Below are positions 21,305 through 23,077 of a stretch of DNA of 23,077 nucleotides, piece after piece. Position numbers and translations under genes: made by a program. A model generated the notes under the pieces. That model was not told where the DNA came from. It saw nothing but the letters and a program-made list of their open reading frames with translations, and ran no database searches. The stretch's first letter is position 1, and each line of letters begins with the position of its first letter. The stretch comes from an uncultured Oscillospiraceae bacterium. Lineage in GTDB: Bacteria; Bacillota; Clostridia; Oscillospirales; Oscillospiraceae. The stretch covers positions 1 to 23,077 of the forward strand of contig CAAENU010000054.1 in NCBI GenBank assembly GCA_900757415.1, read 5' to 3'.

Positions 21305-21997
21305 CTACAGGAATTCCCGCAGCGCCTCCTCCAGTTTTCCCAGCGCTTTTTTCTCAATGCGCGATACATAGCTTCGGCTGATGCCGTAAGCCTGCGCTAC
21401 CTGACGCTGTGTCTGCGGCGGATGGCCCTGTAACCCATAGCGCCGGCAAATAATATCAGCCTCCCGCCCTGTCAGGCATTCTGCTACCAGACGCCGCACC
21501 AATATACGCTCATCCTTTTCCTGCAGATCCTCCAACATGGTATCGCTTTTTCCTATCGCATCGCCGATTGACAATTCGCTTCCATCGCCATCCGTATCAA
21601 GCGTGTCGCTAAGCGAAACTTCTCCCTGCAGTTTTTTTCGCGCGCGAAAATACATGAGAATTTCATTTTCGATGCATCTGCTGGCATACGTTGCCAAGCG
21701 GATACCTTTATCCGCACGGAATGTATTTACCGCCTTGATCAGGCCAATTGTTCCAATGGAGATCAGATCCTCCTGATCCTCGGACTGTGTATAGTATTTT
21801 TTTATAATGTGTGCGACCAAACGCAGGTTGCGCTCCACCAACACATTACGGGCATCCAGGTCACCCTGTGCACACCGCTCCAGATAGTCTTTTTCCTCCT
21901 CCGCTGTCAATGGACGAGGAAAAGACCCGCTCCCGCCTGACAGATGCAGCTGCCAAAACAGGCTCTGACAGAGTAATAGCAGCGCTGCACTGAACAT
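21305..21997 (-). CDS. sigK: sporulation sigma factor K (pro-sigma-K)
   Basis: The late mother-cell sigma factor of endospore formers, 230 residues. The N-terminus MFSAALLLLCQSLFWQLHLSGG is the hydrophobic pro-sequence normally removed by SpoIVFB to activate the protein. Sigma region 2 (LVERNLRLVAHIIKKYYTQS, then DQEDLISIGTIGLIKAVNTF and GIRLATYASRCIENEILMYF) spans about 53-118. Region 4 is at about 170-228, with its helix-turn-helix near TQRQVAQAYGISRSYVSRIEKKAL. AGGAGG (22010-22005) at 7 bases fixes the start at 21997. The gene is continuous, so no skin-type element interrupts it. It is expected to be transcribed by sigma-E, but I cannot clearly see its promoter. Confidence 0.95.
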   Translation of the reverse strand: MFSAALLLLCQSLFWQLHLSGGSGSFPRPLTAEEEKDYLERCAQGDLDARNVLVERNLRLVAHIIKKYYTQSEDQEDLISIGTIGLIKAVNTFRADKGIRLATYASRCIENEILMYFRARKKLQGEVSLSDTLDTDGDGSELSIGDAIGKSDTMLEDLQEKDERILVRRLVAECLTGREADIICRRYGLQGHPPQTQRQVAQAYGISRSYVSRIEKKALGKLEEALREFL

Positions 21998-22051
21998 GAC
22001 AACGCCTCCTTTCTCTGTCAGGCTATGCAGGCACAGGAAGTCCCTATGAAG

Positions 22052-22088
22052 CAAAAAAGCGCGGTTGCCTTCGGCAACCGCGCTTTTT
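22052..22088 (-). terminator. intrinsic terminator of the MgtC-like gene
   Basis: GCGCGGTTGCC (22059-22069) pairs with GGCAACCGCGC (22073-22083) around a three-base loop. On the minus strand TTTTTTGC follows, just behind the stop codon at 22097; the plus strand also has TTTTTT. Confidence 0.92.
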
Positions 22089-22096
22089 TACGATGT

Positions 22097-22810
22097 TCAA
22101 ACGCTGATGCGCAGAATATCCTTGTTCTCCGCGATCAGCGCCATGCCCTCCTCCTGTGTGACAGGCTCCTGGCAACGGATCGTCAGCTTCATTTCCAGCA
22201 CTCCGCCTTCACGGACAATATCCTGATGCTCAATATGCCCGCCATGCCGCTCAATAAAGCTGTGTACGCACCGCTGCATTTCCGCCGTATCTGCAATGCG
22301 GACGCACAGCTCCTGCGTACTCAGCGCATCATTCGCTACTGGAAAGCGGTGCAGCACGGTTTGACTGATCACCACCACCGCTGTTTCCATTGCCCCCAGC
22401 CAGTATAACCCGGCGCCCACCGCAAGGCCTACCGCTGAAGTGGCCCACATACCGGCCGCCGTTGTCAAACCCTTGATCGATGACGAATTCCGGTCTTTAA
22501 AAATCACACCGGCTCCCAGAAAAGAGATGCCGCTGACCACCTGTGCCGCAATGCGGGCCGGATCTGCTCCGCGAAGGCCATCCACCGACGCAATATCCAC
22601 AAAAGCATACTTTGAAAGGATCATAATCGCCGCAGAAGTGACCGCAATAATGCAATGCGTCCGGGTACCGGCATCCTTTTGCCTCCTCGAACGCTCCAGG
22701 CCAATCAAAATGCCCAAAATTGCTGCCAGGAGAATGCGAATCAGAAATTCCAGATTATCCCACTTTGTCAGGATATCCTCCGGTAAATAAGCGCTGAAAC
22801 CGAAAAGCAT
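22097..22810 (-). CDS. MgtC/SapB-family membrane protein
   Basis: A 237-residue protein with about five transmembrane segments in the first 145 residues. The family signature is ILLAAILGILIGLERSRR followed by AGTRTHCIIAVTSAAIMILS (about 26-66) and VVSGISFLGAGVIFKDRNSSSIKGLTTAAGMWATSAVGLAVGAGLYWLGA (about 90-140). A soluble C-terminal domain of about 80 residues resembles an ACT-like fold. MgtC proteins are linked to magnesium homeostasis, membrane potential and low-pH or phosphate adaptation; in most Firmicutes the role is untested. The ATG at 22810 is preceded by a G-rich GGGGGGAG site at the right distance, and the longer open frame upstream runs over the promoter. Confidence 0.92.
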   Translation of the reverse strand: MLFGFSAYLPEDILTKWDNLEFLIRILLAAILGILIGLERSRRQKDAGTRTHCIIAVTSAAIMILSKYAFVDIASVDGLRGADPARIAAQVVSGISFLGAGVIFKDRNSSSIKGLTTAAGMWATSAVGLAVGAGLYWLGAMETAVVVISQTVLHRFPVANDALSTQELCVRIADTAEMQRCVHSFIERHGGHIEHQDIVREGGVLEMKLTIRCQEPVTQEEGMALIAENKDILRISV

Positions 22811-22882
22811 AAACCCATCTCCCCCCTCTTTTCTGTAATGTGCGCCGTTCATTTGGCACGGCAGAAAAATTTTGTGCCTGAA

Positions 22883-22911
22883 ATTATAGTATCCATATTT
22901 AAATAAGTCAA
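22883..22911 (-). promoter_or_regulatory. promoter of the MgtC-like gene
   Basis: Minus-strand TTGACT (22911-22906), 17-base spacer, TATAAT (22888-22883). Confidence 0.88.
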
Positions 22912-22951
22912 TCGTTTTCCCGTGAAATCTGCCGCTGGAGCAGCACAATCA

Positions 22952-23077
22952 AAACCTCCGGCTAAGCCGGAGGTTTGATCTGGCCCTATAAGGGCCTATT
23001 ACGGACGAAGCCCCTTAAGGGGCCCGAAAGGTCTGCCGACCGCATTCCTTTCTCGGGCTACCCCTTAAGGGGTTTTA
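22952..23077 (+). other. hairpin-rich gene-free end region, possible IS200-type left end
   Basis: Successive hairpins fill the last 126 bases. AAACCTCCGGC-TAA-GCCGGAGGTTT spans 22952-22976, and GGCCCT-ATA-AGGGCC spans 22982-22996. The palindrome CCCCTTAAGGGG occurs twice (23011-23022, 23061-23072) and flanks a stem CCCGA/TCGGG (23023-23027 with 23053-23057). IS200/IS605-type elements start with such subterminal hairpins and a folded leader before their transposase gene, which would lie beyond the window. No coding sequence is visible, so the mobile-element reading is inference. Confidence 0.4.

Noticed and set aside
21305..21997. Interruption of sigK by a skin-like element
   Set aside because: Pro-sequence, region 2 and region 4 are contiguous in one frame.
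1..23077. CRISPR array, prophage or integrative element
   Set aside because: No regularly spaced repeats, integrase, phage structural or conjugation genes are seen. The only mobile-element hint is the hairpin cluster at the right end.

Overview
The window looks like chromosomal DNA of a G+C-rich, spore-forming Clostridia member (most likely an Oscillospiraceae-type gut Firmicute). Three things support this: an uninterrupted sigma-K gene with its hydrophobic pro-sequence, strong Gram-positive Shine-Dalgarno sites (AGGAGG) before almost every gene, and near-consensus sigma-A promoters with 17-bp spacers. The lineage is my inference from gene content; no marker here fixes genus. Most genes are housekeeping or metabolic, arranged as short operons separated by clear intrinsic terminators.

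Layout, left to right. (1) 1-2700: an RluA-type pseudouridine synthase, then, facing it, a riboflavin ECF transporter S component (RibU) behind a textbook FMN riboswitch, then a small membrane-anchored XRE regulator with an odd in-frame open stretch and a 15-bp-stem hairpin behind its stop codon. (2) 2700-5500: a minus-strand operon of an E2-like acyltransferase that lacks the catalytic histidine, overlapping an acyl-CoA/AMP ligase. (3) 5430-7460: threonine ammonia-lyase, a DIP1984-family protein, and directly behind it a gene-free 270-base stretch that folds around a tRNA-like element with acceptor, D-like and T arms but no anticodon arm, closed by a strong terminator. (4) 7458-9350: a truncated-macro/NADAR protein diverging from a papain-like small protein and a cupin. 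(5) 9360-12700: a MarR regulator with its MATE efflux pump; then a perfect 30-bp palindrome in front of a membrane-anchored protein and an XRE regulator that carries what looks like a dead copy of the same papain-like fold. (6) 12716-14560: cysteine desulfurase and IscU-type scaffold. (7) 14580-17580: DEAD-box RNA helicase and an orphan peptide-binding lipoprotein. (8) 17620-23077: DinB polymerase, an LtaS-like sulfatase-fold enzyme, sigma-K, an MgtC/SapB membrane protein, and a terminal run of hairpins without a gene, possibly the left end of an IS200-type element.

The most unusual item is the anticodon-less tRNA mimic at 7264-7313, embedded in nested long-range pairings (7230-7237 with 7368-7375; 7200-7206 with 7406-7412). 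It resembles in concept the tRNA-like module of bacterial Y RNAs (YrlA type), but no Ro/TROVE, RtcB or archease gene is in the window; its neighbours are a coiled-coil DIP1984-family protein and an ADP-ribose-related NADAR protein. Other items worth attention are the His-to-Glu E2-like enzyme, the pair of papain-like proteins (one apparently active, one fused to a DNA-binding domain and lacking its cysteine), and the palindrome that probably autoregulates the latter.
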